This document shows positions 31,876-41,386 of a stretch of DNA of 64,000 nt, in pieces. The stretch lies in contig JANQQQ010000039.1 in assembly GCA_028284935.1 (NCBI GenBank), positions 62,001 through 126,000 on the forward strand. Direction: 5' to 3'. This stretch comes from Croceivirga sp. GTDB lineage: Bacteria > Bacteroidota > Bacteroidia > Flavobacteriales > Flavobacteriaceae. Below the pieces are notes generated by a model, which was not told the DNA's origin, did no database searches, and saw only the letters and a program-made list of their open reading frames with translations. Positions within the stretch are counted from its first letter, which is position 1. The number at the start of each line of letters is the position of its first letter. The position numbers and the translations under genes were made by a program.

Positions 31876-32475
31876 ATGCAACTCAATTCCACCGAGGAAA
31901 AGATTAAAAAAGCTGCCTTAAAGGTCTTTTCAGACAAGGGGTATGCGCAAACTAAGACAAGGGACATCGCCAGTAATGCAGGGGTCAACATTTCCACATT
32001 GCATTACTATTACAGGAGTAAGGATAGACTTTTCAAAATGGTTTCCGACGAAGTTTTCGAAAAATTCAACAAGATATCCCACGATATTTTGGATGCTGAC
32101 ATTCCGTTTGAGGAAAAGATCAGACGGTTTGTATCCGATTACACGGATTTCTATAAGGCCAACCCCAAACTGGCTTCCTTCATTATATTTGAATCAGAAC
32201 GTAACCCTGAAAAGGTGTTCGACAACATTGATTTTGAGCGTTTTGACCAAAAGGCGGAACGCGAACTAAGGCAACTTATCCAACGCGGTGTTATCCGTCC
32301 AATTTCCTACCCCAATTTCGTCCTTAATATGGTCTCCATGACCGTTTTTCCCTTTTTGAACAAGCATATGCTGCACAAGTTCAATGGTTTGACCGAAAAA
32401 GATTTTGAAGATTTATTGGAAGAACGAAAAATCATGGTTCCACAAATGATCATCGACCATCTATACCTTAAATGA
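31876..32475 (+). CDS. TetR-family transcriptional regulator
   Basis: A 199-residue repressor-type regulator. The N-terminal HTH (about 8-55) reads KIKKAALKVFSDKGYAQT, then TRDIASNAGVNISTLHYYY, the recognition-helix pattern of TetR proteins. The helical ligand and dimer domain follows (about 60-195). The palindromic operator at 31818-31847 lies directly upstream, so it probably represses itself and the downstream genes. Only 9 bases separate its stop from the GMC oxidoreductase start, which puts regulator and enzymes in one operon. The inducer is likely a sugar-derived or lactone compound, by context only. Confidence 0.93.
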   Translation: MQLNSTEEKIKKAALKVFSDKGYAQTKTRDIASNAGVNISTLHYYYRSKDRLFKMVSDEVFEKFNKISHDILDADIPFEEKIRRFVSDYTDFYKANPKLASFIIFESERNPEKVFDNIDFERFDQKAERELRQLIQRGVIRPISYPNFVLNMVSMTVFPFLNKHMLHKFNGLTEKDFEDLLEERKIMVPQMIIDHLYLK

Positions 32476-32484
32476 AATACAACC

Positions 32485-34200
32485 ATGAATCTTAATATAA
32501 AGGTAAAAAAAGAGAATTCCTATGATGCCATTGTAATTGGTTCCGGAATTAGTGGTGGGTGGGCGGCCAAGGAACTAACTGAAAAAGGCTTAAAGACCAT
32601 GGTGCTTGAAAAAGGCCGCGATGTGAAGCATGTAGTGGATTATCCAACTGCCAATAAGCAACCCTGGGATTTCCCCAACGGCGATAGAATAACACAGAAA
32701 GAAGCCCAAAACTATTCAAAGCAAATGCGAACGGGTTACACGGTAACCGAATCCACAAAGCACTGGTGGGTCAAGGACTCTGAACACCCCTACAATGAGG
32801 AAAAACGTTTTGATTGGATCAGAGGTTACCATGTAGGTGGTCGCTCTATTATGTGGGGCCGGCATAGCTACCGTTGGAGTGAGATGGATTTCGAAGCTAA
32901 TGCCAAAGAAGGTATCGGAGTGGATTGGCCAATCCGTTATAGGGATTTAAAAGATTGGTATGACCATGTTGAAAACTTCATCGGGGTAAGCGGTCAACCC
33001 GAGGGATTGTCACAACTTCCGGATGGTAAATTTTTACCTCCCATGGAGCTGAATTGCCTTGAAAAGCATGTTCGGGAAAGAGTGGCGGAAAATTTGAAAG
33101 GGCGTGTAATTACCATTGGACGCGTAGCGCATTTGACCGGTGGTACGACCAAGGGAAACCGCGGAAAATGTCAACATCGAAACCTGTGTATGCGAGGCTG
33201 TCCCCTTGGCGCTTATTTTAGTAGCAACTCCTCGACCTTGCCAGCGGCCATGGCCACTGGAAACCTTACCCTAAGACCGTTCTCGGCAGTAAGCGAAATA
33301 CTGTACGATCAAGATATAAAAAAGGCAATTGGGGTCAGAATAAAGGACACGCAAACCGGTGAATATGTGCAGTATTACTCAAAAATCATTTTTCTGAACG
33401 CCTCTACGATCGCCTCAGCACAGATATTGATGCAAAGTGCAACCGATATTTGGCCAGAGGGATTGGGCAGCTCTTCGGGAGAATTGGGTCATAACCTTAT
33501 GGACCATCATTTTTTTGTAGGGGCCATGGGAGTATATGAGGGGTTCAAGGACCAATACTACAAAGGACAACGCCCAAATAGCATTTATATTCCAAGATTC
33601 AGAAATCTTCCCAATAAACCGGAGACCAAACGGGATTATCTCAGGGGTTTCGGCTATCAAGGAGCAGCCAGTCGCGGAGATTGGAAGGCACATATCAAAG
33701 AAATGACTTTGGGAAAACCTTTAAAGGAAGTTATGAAACGGCCAGGACCTTGGAAAATGGGAATTTTGGCCTTTGGGGAGACCTTGCCCTACCATGATAA
33801 CAAAATGAAGTTGAATAGGGAGTTGTTGGATGTAAACGGTATGCCCACTGTGATCCTTGATGCCGAATGGAAGGAGAACGAACTTAAGATGAGGGAAGAT
33901 ATGGTCGCGGCTGCGATTGAAATGCTGGAAGTCTCTGGCTTCAAAACAATTTTCCCCATGGCAATGATGAGTTACCCTGGACAGGCCATCCATGAAATGG
34001 GAACGGCGCGAATGGGGAAGGATCCAAAAACCTCGGTTTTGAACAAATGGAACCAAGTCTGGGATGCTAAAAACGTTTTTGTCACAGATGGGGCCGCAAT
34101 GACTTCCTCAGCTTGTCAAAATCCATCCCTTACCTACATGGCCCTAACAGCTAGGGCTGCCAATTATGCCGTGGATAGTCTAAAAAAAATGAATATTTAA
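32485..34200 (+). CDS. GMC-type FAD-dependent oxidoreductase (sugar dehydrogenase large subunit)
   Basis: A 571-residue flavoenzyme. The FAD-binding motif is VIGSGISGGWAAKEL (about 16-30). The family C-terminal block has IHEMGTARMG with the candidate catalytic His, then VTDGAAMTSSACQNPSLTYMALT with the matching Asn. A Cys-rich segment, CQHRNLCMRGCPLG, as in gluconate/glucoside dehydrogenase large subunits, lies near residue 230. It lacks its own Tat signal and probably leaves the cytosol as a complex with the small subunit encoded next. Relatives oxidise sugars, including C3 of glycosides, passing electrons to the membrane. The substrate is not determined here. Confidence 0.92.
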   Translation: MNLNIKVKKENSYDAIVIGSGISGGWAAKELTEKGLKTMVLEKGRDVKHVVDYPTANKQPWDFPNGDRITQKEAQNYSKQMRTGYTVTESTKHWWVKDSEHPYNEEKRFDWIRGYHVGGRSIMWGRHSYRWSEMDFEANAKEGIGVDWPIRYRDLKDWYDHVENFIGVSGQPEGLSQLPDGKFLPPMELNCLEKHVRERVAENLKGRVITIGRVAHLTGGTTKGNRGKCQHRNLCMRGCPLGAYFSSNSSTLPAAMATGNLTLRPFSAVSEILYDQDIKKAIGVRIKDTQTGEYVQYYSKIIFLNASTIASAQILMQSATDIWPEGLGSSSGELGHNLMDHHFFVGAMGVYEGFKDQYYKGQRPNSIYIPRFRNLPNKPETKRDYLRGFGYQGAASRGDWKAHIKEMTLGKPLKEVMKRPGPWKMGILAFGETLPYHDNKMKLNRELLDVNGMPTVILDAEWKENELKMREDMVAAAIEMLEVSGFKTIFPMAMMSYPGQAIHEMGTARMGKDPKTSVLNKWNQVWDAKNVFVTDGAAMTSSACQNPSLTYMALTARAANYAVDSLKKMNI

Positions 34201-34205
34201 AACTA

Positions 34206-34784
34206 ATGAATAGGAGATCAGCACTAAAAAAAACGGGATGGCTATTGGGGAGTGGAGTGGCGGTTTCTTCATCGGGTTTGCTCATGCAATCCTGTATGGA
34301 AAAGGCCAGGAAAGAAACGATACAAACTACGGTACTTTCCAGTATGGAAGTAGAAATGATCAATGGAATTGTACATCATATGATTCCAGACCCTGAACTA
34401 CCTGAAGATGTTTCTTTAGCCATACCCTTGTATATAGATATAACATTGACCGAATATGTGGATGGGGAAACAAAGGAGACTTTTATAAAGGGAATCCAGG
34501 AATTGCAGAGAACATGTAGTGGAGAATATGGGATACCCTTTTTGGATTGCTCCAAGGATCAACAATTGGAACTCCTCAAAAAGCAAGAACTGGAGTTTAT
34601 TGGTTCGCAACAGCCCACTTTTTATGGTATGCTAAAGCAGTGGGTTTTTGAAGCTTTTTTTCAATCAGAATTTGGGGTAACAAATTATCTGCTTTACGAC
34701 CCACTTCCCGGAGGCTACAAAGGCTGTGTTCCAGTAGCAGAAGTCGGAAGGATTCAACACAGCAATGACGTATTTAAACTTTAA
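34206..34784 (+). CDS. Gluconate 2-dehydrogenase subunit 3-like protein with Tat-lipoprotein signal
   Basis: A 192-residue partner subunit of the GMC enzyme. The N-terminus has a twin-arginine style motif NRRSALKKTG, a hydrophobic stretch and a lipobox LLMQSC (C30), so it would be exported folded and lipid-anchored. The subunit 3 domain follows (about 45-180), with VEMINGIVHHMIPDPE near its start. In this family the small subunit carries the signal for the large one. It starts 5 bases after the GMC stop and is followed by an isomerase gene after 10 bases. Confidence 0.88.
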   Translation: MNRRSALKKTGWLLGSGVAVSSSGLLMQSCMEKARKETIQTTVLSSMEVEMINGIVHHMIPDPELPEDVSLAIPLYIDITLTEYVDGETKETFIKGIQELQRTCSGEYGIPFLDCSKDQQLELLKKQELEFIGSQQPTFYGMLKQWVFEAFFQSEFGVTNYLLYDPLPGGYKGCVPVAEVGRIQHSNDVFKL

Positions 34785-34794
34785 TATAAAAATA

Positions 34795-35766
34795 ATGAAA
34801 CGAAGGGACGCAATTAAACAATCAACACTCGGCTTGGGCGGACTGTCTATTATGGGTGGGTTTGCACCAATGAAAGAACTGTTGGAAAGTACTAAAACCG
34901 GTAAGGTAGGTATTCAATTGTTTACCATTCCTTTCTTGGTCGATAACGACTTTGAAGGTACCCTGGAACTTTTAGGTGATACTGGATACCGGGAAATAGA
35001 GTTTTTTGGACCTTACCCATTTAGCTCTCAAACAACAAAGAACGGGTGGGCAAGAATGCAGGAAATGCTAAATCTAAAACAGCATGCGTTCTATGGTCGT
35101 ACCGCTGAGGAAACTGCAGCCCTTTTAAAGGCTAATGATCTCTCTTCACCATCAGTTCATACCACTATAACCACAATGCGAGATGGTTTGCGTCCCTTCC
35201 TGGACGGAATGGGCCCCTTGGCACCAAAATATGCAGTGGTACCAGCACTTTTGAACCCGGAAGATAGAAACTCAAAGGACGCCTACCTTAAGTTGGCTGA
35301 CGAATTCAATGCTCTTGGGGAAACCATGAAGCCATATGGAATGAAATTTGTCTATCACAACCACGGGTATGAACACGTTACATACGACGGGGAAATGGGC
35401 TTGGATATCCTGATTAAGAATACAGATGCTGCACTGGTACAATTCGAGCTTGACATTTTTTGGATGAAAGCAGCTGGCCAAAACCCTATTGATTATTTAA
35501 AAAAATACCCCAATCGATTTAAGTTAATGCACGTTAAGGATTCATCAGTTGATTTCAGATTTAAAGGGGATGGTTCCACTCCCGAGCAGTGGATGGAAGG
35601 TTTTCCATTGATGTCCGATCCAGGGGATGGCGTTTTTGACATCAAGGGCATTATTGAACAGGGCAGGGAATCTGGTGTGGAACACTTTTTCCTGGAGAGG
35701 GACCTTGCGCCAGAACCTGAAAAAACCATCAAGAATTCTTATTCTACTTTGCGTAAATGGGTTTGA
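34795..35766 (+). CDS. Exported sugar isomerase/epimerase-like TIM barrel
   Basis: A 323-residue protein of the xylose-isomerase-like TIM-barrel family (PF01261). The start is the ATG for MKRRDAIKQSTLGLGG, a twin-arginine type signal; ten codons open upstream overlap the previous gene. Barrel marks are YREIEFFGPYP, KFVYHNHGYEH, FELDIFWMKAAG and FKLMHVKDS, which supply the metal-binding Glu, His and Asp residues. Such proteins sit beside GMC or Gfo/Idh oxidoreductases in Bacteroidota and are tied to 3-keto-sugar or glycoside breakdown. The tight spacing supports one exported pathway with the two preceding genes. It converges on uvrB. Confidence 0.88.
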   Translation: MKRRDAIKQSTLGLGGLSIMGGFAPMKELLESTKTGKVGIQLFTIPFLVDNDFEGTLELLGDTGYREIEFFGPYPFSSQTTKNGWARMQEMLNLKQHAFYGRTAEETAALLKANDLSSPSVHTTITTMRDGLRPFLDGMGPLAPKYAVVPALLNPEDRNSKDAYLKLADEFNALGETMKPYGMKFVYHNHGYEHVTYDGEMGLDILIKNTDAALVQFELDIFWMKAAGQNPIDYLKKYPNRFKLMHVKDSSVDFRFKGDGSTPEQWMEGFPLMSDPGDGVFDIKGIIEQGRESGVEHFFLERDLAPEPEKTIKNSYSTLRKWV

Positions 35767-35777
35767 TATAACAACAG

Positions 35778-37769
35778 CTAAAGTTCTTGCTCTTGTAACA
35801 TTTTGATTTCGTCCCTAAGCTTTGCGGCCTCCATAAAATTTAATTCTTTGGCGGCCTTTTCCATCGCTTTACGCTTATCCCGAATCAGTTTTTCCTTTTG
35901 ATTGGGCGTTAAATATTCCAAATCGGGTTCTGCTGCGCGTAATGCTTCTTTTTCAAAATGATAGGTCGAAACGGAATTCTTGGCCAGCGCATTGTCGAGA
36001 CTTTTGTTCAAGGCCTTTGGAACAATATTGTTCTCGGTATTATAGGCCATTTGCTTTTCCCTGCGATAATTGGTCTCATCAATGGTTTTCTGCATGCTTT
36101 CTGTAATGGTATCCGCATACATGATGGCCTTACCGTTTAAGTTCCTTGCGGCCCTACCCACTGTTTGCGTTAAAGAGCGGTTGCTACGTAAAAAACCTTC
36201 TTTATCGGCATCTAAAATCGCAACCAACGAAACCTCGGGCAAGTCCAGGCCTTCCCTTAACAAGTTCACACCCACCAATACGTCAAAAAGTCCTTTTCGC
36301 AAATCCTGCATGATTTCCACCCTTTCCAAAGTATCCACGTCGCTATGGATATAACGACAACGAATGTTTATACGGGTCAAATACTTCACCAATTCCTCAG
36401 CCATACGTTTGGTTAAGGTAGTGACCAAGGTGCGTTCATCCAGTTCCACCCGCTGTTGGATTTCTTCGATCAAATCATCAATTTGATTCATACTGGGCCG
36501 GACGTCTATAGTAGGGTCCAACAATCCCGTAGGGCGTATGACTTGTTCCACGTAAACTCCTTCGCTTAGTTGTAGTTCATATTCGGCAGGAGTGGCGCTA
36601 ACATAAATAACCTGATTTTGTAGGGCCTCGAATTCTTCAAACTTTAATGGTCTGTTGTCCAAAGCTGCTGGTAATCGGAACCCGTATTCCACAAGATTCT
36701 CCTTTCTGGAACGGTCTCCACCGTACATGGCATGCACCTGGGGAACGGTCACATGACTTTCATCGATGACCATCAAATAATCATCAGGGAAATAATCAAG
36801 CAAACAAAACGGTCGTGTTCCAGGTTTTCTACCATCCAGGTACCTCGAATAATTTTCAATGCCTGAACAATAGCCCAGCTCCCGAATCATTTCCAAATCA
36901 AAGTTGGTGCGTTCCTCCAATCGTTTGGCTTCCAAAGGTCGGCCTATTTCCTTGAAGTACGCTACCTGTTTCACCAAATCATCCTGTATCTCCCGTATCG
37001 CATTTTGCAGAATATCAGGAGAGGTCACGAACATATTGGCCGGATAAATATTGAGGTTGTCATAAATTTCTATGACCGAATTATTATGGGGATCCAACGC
37101 TTCTATTTCCTCAATTTCATCTCCAAAAAAATGGATTCTAAAGGCGTGGTCGGCATAACCCGGAAAAACGTCTACAACATCTCCCTTAACCCTGAAATTT
37201 CCATTTCTAAAATCAGCTGTGGTCCTGGAATACAAGCTTTGCACCAATTGTCGCAAAAACTTGGTTCTTGAAATCACTTGGTCACGATGAATGGAAATCA
37301 CATTTTTCTGGAATTCAATCGGGTTTCCAATGCCGTATAAACAGGAGACCGAGGCAACCACTAGTACGTCCCTTCTTCCAGATAGTAGGGATGAAGTAGC
37401 ACTAAGCCGTAATTTTTCAATATCCTCATTGATGGATAGATCTTTTTCTATATAGGTCCCACTGGTAGGGATGTAGGCCTCAGGTTGATAATAATCGTAA
37501 TAAGAAACGAAGTATTCTATGGCATTATTGGGGAAAAACTGTTTGAACTCAGAATACAATTGTGCGGCCAATGTTTTGTTATGGGCAAGGACCAGCGTTG
37601 GGCGCTGTACTTCTGACACCACATTGGCCACCGTAAACGTTTTTCCCGATCCTGTTACTCCAAGCAAGGTTTGGTGTGGGTCACCGGATGAAATACCATC
37701 GGAGAGCTGTTTGATGGCTTGAGGCTGGTCACCGGTAGGTTGGAAATCAGAAACTACCTTAAACTTCAT
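35778..37769 (-). CDS. uvrB: Excinuclease ABC subunit B
   Basis: The damage-verifying helicase-like subunit of nucleotide excision repair. The start is set at the ATG for MKFKVVSDFQPTGDQPQAI, the conserved N-terminus, giving 663 residues; five more codons are open upstream. Visible are the Walker A LLGVTGSGKTFT, the DNA-contacting beta-hairpin with YYDYYQPEAYIP, the helicase motifs MVIDESH and VSATPAEYE, motif VI QTVGRAARN, and the C-terminal UVR domain (KAMEKAAKELNFMEAAKLRDEI) that binds UvrC. UvrA and UvrC are not in the window. It starts 30 bases after the T9SS gene on the same strand. Confidence 0.97.
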   Translation of the reverse strand: MKFKVVSDFQPTGDQPQAIKQLSDGISSGDPHQTLLGVTGSGKTFTVANVVSEVQRPTLVLAHNKTLAAQLYSEFKQFFPNNAIEYFVSYYDYYQPEAYIPTSGTYIEKDLSINEDIEKLRLSATSSLLSGRRDVLVVASVSCLYGIGNPIEFQKNVISIHRDQVISRTKFLRQLVQSLYSRTTADFRNGNFRVKGDVVDVFPGYADHAFRIHFFGDEIEEIEALDPHNNSVIEIYDNLNIYPANMFVTSPDILQNAIREIQDDLVKQVAYFKEIGRPLEAKRLEERTNFDLEMIRELGYCSGIENYSRYLDGRKPGTRPFCLLDYFPDDYLMVIDESHVTVPQVHAMYGGDRSRKENLVEYGFRLPAALDNRPLKFEEFEALQNQVIYVSATPAEYELQLSEGVYVEQVIRPTGLLDPTIDVRPSMNQIDDLIEEIQQRVELDERTLVTTLTKRMAEELVKYLTRINIRCRYIHSDVDTLERVEIMQDLRKGLFDVLVGVNLLREGLDLPEVSLVAILDADKEGFLRSNRSLTQTVGRAARNLNGKAIMYADTITESMQKTIDETNYRREKQMAYNTENNIVPKALNKSLDNALAKNSVSTYHFEKEALRAAEPDLEYLTPNQKEKLIRDKRKAMEKAAKELNFMEAAKLRDEIKMLQEQEL

Positions 37770-37799
37770 GCTATAAAAATACAAAAGGGTTAGGCGATC

Positions 37800-39530
37800 T
37801 TATCGCTTCAGGGTAAAATTCCCTTGCACAACATCCCCGTCATCTTCCACGGCCCTGAACCAATAACCTCCTGCAGGTAAAGGCCTACCATTGAAGGTGC
37901 CATCCCATCCTTGGGAGTTCTGATTGATTTGCCGTAGCAGCTTTCCATAACGATCGTAAATCTCAATGCTTACAAGAACTATGGTCTGCCCCTCAACAGG
38001 TTGTATAAACTGCCAAAAGTCGTTGATGTTGTCCCCATTGGGGGTGAAAAATTTGGGAAAACCCTCTACGGTCAAATCCTGTTCAAAAGTTTCTTGGGCA
38101 ATGCCACATCCATTCTTGTCACGTACATAAATGGTATGCGTTCCAGGGGTCACTTCCCTGAATACATTACTGTCCTGATATGGGCCATCTATATTGTCAA
38201 TAGCGAATTCATAATCGCCAATACCGGATACATTAACGGTTACTTCCAAACCCAACGCAGTATCCTGAATGTCGAGGTTATCTATGGTGGCAATTTCAGA
38301 GGATACTACGTCAAATTCCAAGATGGTGGGACATTCGATAACATCTCCCGGTTGTGAAACAATGGCATAGGCCTCAAGATAGTATTCACCGGTTTGACCA
38401 ATAATTACTTCTGTCTCTTCGGAAAGTAGTTGGTCACTACCTCCAAATTCATCCACTCGAAACCAACGATAGCCATCGGCGCCTGTTGGTGCCGCAATAG
38501 TGAGTGGGTCCGAATTTTCACAAAATGAAAACACTTCGTCAAGCACAACGTCAGGGTTTAATGTGACGAACTCTCCCGTTACCATATCCAAAAAGGGGCC
38601 ACATCCCAGCAGTGTCGAAAATATTTCCTGGCCGCATCCAATGGCATCCCCAGAATCGTTAAATGGAATTATGGTAATAAAAAAAGTGCGATTTGGTTCA
38701 AAATCTATAACGAAGGTGCTATTTGTTGTAAATATGGCATTGTCAAGAACATCGTTTGTCGTTGGGGTAGAGCCAATTGTCACCCGATACCCAGTAGCCC
38801 CCGGAACAGGGGTCCATTCTATTAACGGGGTCAGGGGAACGTTTATCGCTCCGTTCAAAGGTTGTATTAAATTCGCGCAGCTCGGAAGCGGCGCCAACTC
38901 GCCCGTAGTAAAAGTGAATTCCGGGCAGTTGATTGCCGGGCCATTTTCATTTCGCGGAATAATTCGGACATAGATGGTAGTGTTTTCAGGGAGTTCCCCA
39001 GGAGGATTAAAACTTAAATTGGTCACATTGGTGTTCGCAATATCGCCCAGGCCAGGAGCTGTTCCAATAATAACATCATAGCTTGTGGCCGTTGGAGAAT
39101 AGTTCCAAACAACATTGGAGAAAACACTGACATCGGTTGCACCATCATTTGGTATGTTTAACGTAGTACACTCAGGCGGAGTCGTGACATCTTCTGTTGT
39201 AAATGATTGTCCTCCGCATTCTATATCAGCCTGCCCTTGGAAAAAATCAAGGATAATAGTGACAAAAATTTCCGTATTCTCCGGAAGACCTTGTGGAGGG
39301 GTATAGGATGTGGCACTACCTACAGTTGCAGCCAATATATCACTAGCCCCAGGAGTGGTTCCCAAGAGGATTCTATAACTGGGAATACCATCTATCCGTT
39401 CCCAAGTTATTGTCGCATCAACGGGAACATTGATTGCACCGTTCACAGGATTGATTAAGTCGGGACATTCCTGGGCGAAACCAAAGGCAATTACAAAAAA
39501 TGCGTAAAAATGGAGCAATTTTTTCATCAT
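37800..39530 (-). CDS. T9SS type B secreted protein with repeated Ig-like domains
   Basis: A 576-residue secreted protein. The start is placed at the first of two Met before KKLLHFYAFF, giving a normal signal (ending GFAQ); six codons open upstream look non-coding. Three related Fn3/Ig-like units (about 20-115, 115-210, 210-310) share the phrase PxNGAxNVPxxxxxxW and an ending TExIFVTI or NTTIYVRIIP. A PKD/Ig-like part (about 320-490) follows. The last 85 residues (FPKFFTPNGDNINDFW, IYDRYGKLL, GWDGTFNG, PAGGYWF) form the type B T9SS sorting domain. It is likely an adhesive or matrix protein. It is not part of the giant-adhesin pair but of the same export class. Confidence 0.88.
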   Translation of the reverse strand: MMKKLLHFYAFFVIAFGFAQECPDLINPVNGAINVPVDATITWERIDGIPSYRILLGTTPGASDILAATVGSATSYTPPQGLPENTEIFVTIILDFFQGQADIECGGQSFTTEDVTTPPECTTLNIPNDGATDVSVFSNVVWNYSPTATSYDVIIGTAPGLGDIANTNVTNLSFNPPGELPENTTIYVRIIPRNENGPAINCPEFTFTTGELAPLPSCANLIQPLNGAINVPLTPLIEWTPVPGATGYRVTIGSTPTTNDVLDNAIFTTNSTFVIDFEPNRTFFITIIPFNDSGDAIGCGQEIFSTLLGCGPFLDMVTGEFVTLNPDVVLDEVFSFCENSDPLTIAAPTGADGYRWFRVDEFGGSDQLLSEETEVIIGQTGEYYLEAYAIVSQPGDVIECPTILEFDVVSSEIATIDNLDIQDTALGLEVTVNVSGIGDYEFAIDNIDGPYQDSNVFREVTPGTHTIYVRDKNGCGIAQETFEQDLTVEGFPKFFTPNGDNINDFWQFIQPVEGQTIVLVSIEIYDRYGKLLRQINQNSQGWDGTFNGRPLPAGGYWFRAVEDDGDVVQGNFTLKR

Positions 39531-39557
39531 ACAGCATCGATCGAACACTGTAAGATA

Positions 39558-40391
39558 CTACAAATCCCGCTTTTTTAATAGCGCATAGGACAAATAGACA
39601 AAAATTAACGTCCAAGCGATTACGGTTAGAAACTCGTACCAATGAACATGGTAGTTGAGCTCAATGGATTCACCGACCTGATTGGCGACGGTCTGGACCG
39701 CTTCCAGTCGGGTTATGGGCTCCTTTATAAGATTGAACATGGATTGAAGTGGAAAGAAACTCATTACCCTTTCCGTGGTATCCCCATCAAACAATTTCCA
39801 ACGAATCAATCCCCTAATGATCCCTTCCAAAATTTGCCATAGAATTAAAAAGCCAAGTGCGAAAGCGGAACGTTTTACCAATATGCCCAAGAATAGACAA
39901 AAAGAGAAAAAACCGACCAGTTTTACGAAGAAGGCCAATACAAACTCTAAGTCGGAGAATATGATGGAAAGCTCATTGAAATCGGAATAGACCAGTCCCA
40001 ATATCAAGGAGACCACAAATACAAATACGGTAGAGATTCCAGCAAAGGAAAGCACCGTCAGAAATTTTGACAGGATAAATTCCTTTTTTGAAAGCCCATC
40101 AATCAAGTTCTGCTTTATGGTCTTATTGCTGTATTCGTTTGCCATCATGGACACAATTACAATGGCCAGAAACAGCTTGAAAAAAGCGGTCACAAAGGTG
40201 TTGAAATGCCAGATATAGGGAAAATTAAAAATGCCTATTTCCGCCAAATGAAACTTTACGGGACCGATATCGAATTTAATAGCCGCAATGAGTGCTATTG
40301 AGGTCAATATCATAAAGTACGATATGATAAGCACCTTGCTGGCCCTATTGTTCCAAAGTTTGATAAACTCTATTTGTAATAATCGTACCAT
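39558..40391 (-). CDS. ABC-2 type transporter permease
   Basis: A 277-residue inner-membrane permease with six hydrophobic segments (about 20-40, 60-85, 105-130, 145-165, 172-190, 250-270), preceded by LLQIEFIKLWNNRASKVL, the usual amphipathic lead of ABC-2 exporter subunits. It starts 3 bases after the stop of the ATPase gene 40395-41336 and forms an exporter with it. The substrate is unknown. Permeases of this subgroup are often linked to peptide resistance or gliding-related export, but nothing here decides that. Confidence 0.88.
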   Translation of the reverse strand: MVRLLQIEFIKLWNNRASKVLIISYFMILTSIALIAAIKFDIGPVKFHLAEIGIFNFPYIWHFNTFVTAFFKLFLAIVIVSMMANEYSNKTIKQNLIDGLSKKEFILSKFLTVLSFAGISTVFVFVVSLILGLVYSDFNELSIIFSDLEFVLAFFVKLVGFFSFCLFLGILVKRSAFALGFLILWQILEGIIRGLIRWKLFDGDTTERVMSFFPLQSMFNLIKEPITRLEAVQTVANQVGESIELNYHVHWYEFLTVIAWTLIFVYLSYALLKKRDL

Positions 40392-40394
40392 GGC

Positions 40395-41336
40395 TTAGGA
40401 GTTTTTGGTTAGTGTTAAAAATTGTTCCTCCAAACTTTCCCTTCGTTTCACCAAGTGCGATAGTATGATTCCTTTCTCAAACAGCATTTTGTTCAATTCC
40501 TCAGCATCCATTTCTTCTTTGAGGTAGGCGGTCAAGGTACCGTTTTCCCCAACAATATTACCAAAGCTGGCATGCTTTGAAAGCAGGTCCTTAAGCCCCT
40601 CCATATTCTCTGTTTTCAATTCAAAAAAGCCATGACTCGCCAGCATACTGTCCACAGGGCCGGAATACAATTTTTCTCCCTTTCTTAGAATCACCACATG
40701 CGAGCATACCTTTTCGACTTCGTCCAATAAATGGGAAGCTAAAAGGATGGTTGTTCCTTGAGCTGCAATTCTTTTGATGATTTCACGAATTTGATGGATT
40801 CCTGCAGGATCCAGTCCATTGGTAGGTTCATCCAAAATCAAAATCTCGGGATCATTGAGTAGGGCAGAAGCTATGGCCAAACGCTGTTTCATACCCAAGG
40901 AATATGTTTTGAATTTACTGTCCTTTCGTTCGAGCAACCCCACCAATTCCAATTTTTCAAGAATCTTGTCTTCCGGTACTTCCTTGATCTTACAAACGAG
41001 CTTGAGATTTTTTTCGGCCGACATGTAAGGGTAAAAGTTAGGACGTTCAATAATGGCGCCTACCTTTTTAAGGGCGTCATGGGTTGAGGTGGTACCGTCA
41101 AACCAACTGAATTCTCCTGCGGTCCTATTGACCACGTTGAGAATAATGCCCAAAGTGGTCGATTTTCCACTGCCATTGGGGCCTAATATGCCATAGACGT
41201 TCCCCTTCTCTATGCTGAAAGAGAGGTCCTTTACCGCTGTTAAGTAGCCAAACTTCTTCGTGAGGTTATTGACCGTAAGTATGGTTTCCAAAGGAAGTAT
41301 CGTTTTTTGGTTGATACCTACTTGACGAGTATTCAC
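40395..41336 (-). CDS. ABC transporter ATP-binding protein
   Basis: A 313-residue nucleotide-binding subunit. Walker A is GILGPNGSGKST, the signature is YSLGMKQRLAIA, Walker B is EILILDEPTNGLDP, and the H-loop is in LLASHLLDEVEKV. The C-terminal 80 residues are the extra domain seen in exporter ATPases of this subgroup. The start is uncertain: a GTG at 41336 opens the frame, but similarity to the family begins at ETILTVNNLTKKFG, where a TTG (41288) could start translation. It pairs with the permease 3 bases downstream. Confidence 0.92.
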   Translation of the reverse strand: MNTRQVGINQKTILPLETILTVNNLTKKFGYLTAVKDLSFSIEKGNVYGILGPNGSGKSTTLGIILNVVNRTAGEFSWFDGTTSTHDALKKVGAIIERPNFYPYMSAEKNLKLVCKIKEVPEDKILEKLELVGLLERKDSKFKTYSLGMKQRLAIASALLNDPEILILDEPTNGLDPAGIHQIREIIKRIAAQGTTILLASHLLDEVEKVCSHVVILRKGEKLYSGPVDSMLASHGFFELKTENMEGLKDLLSKHASFGNIVGENGTLTAYLKEEMDAEELNKMLFEKGIILSHLVKRRESLEEQFLTLTKNS

Positions 41337-41386
41337 CTGAAATGTTACACAAAAAGGAGAAAAACCGATTTTGGCATGCTCTATTT

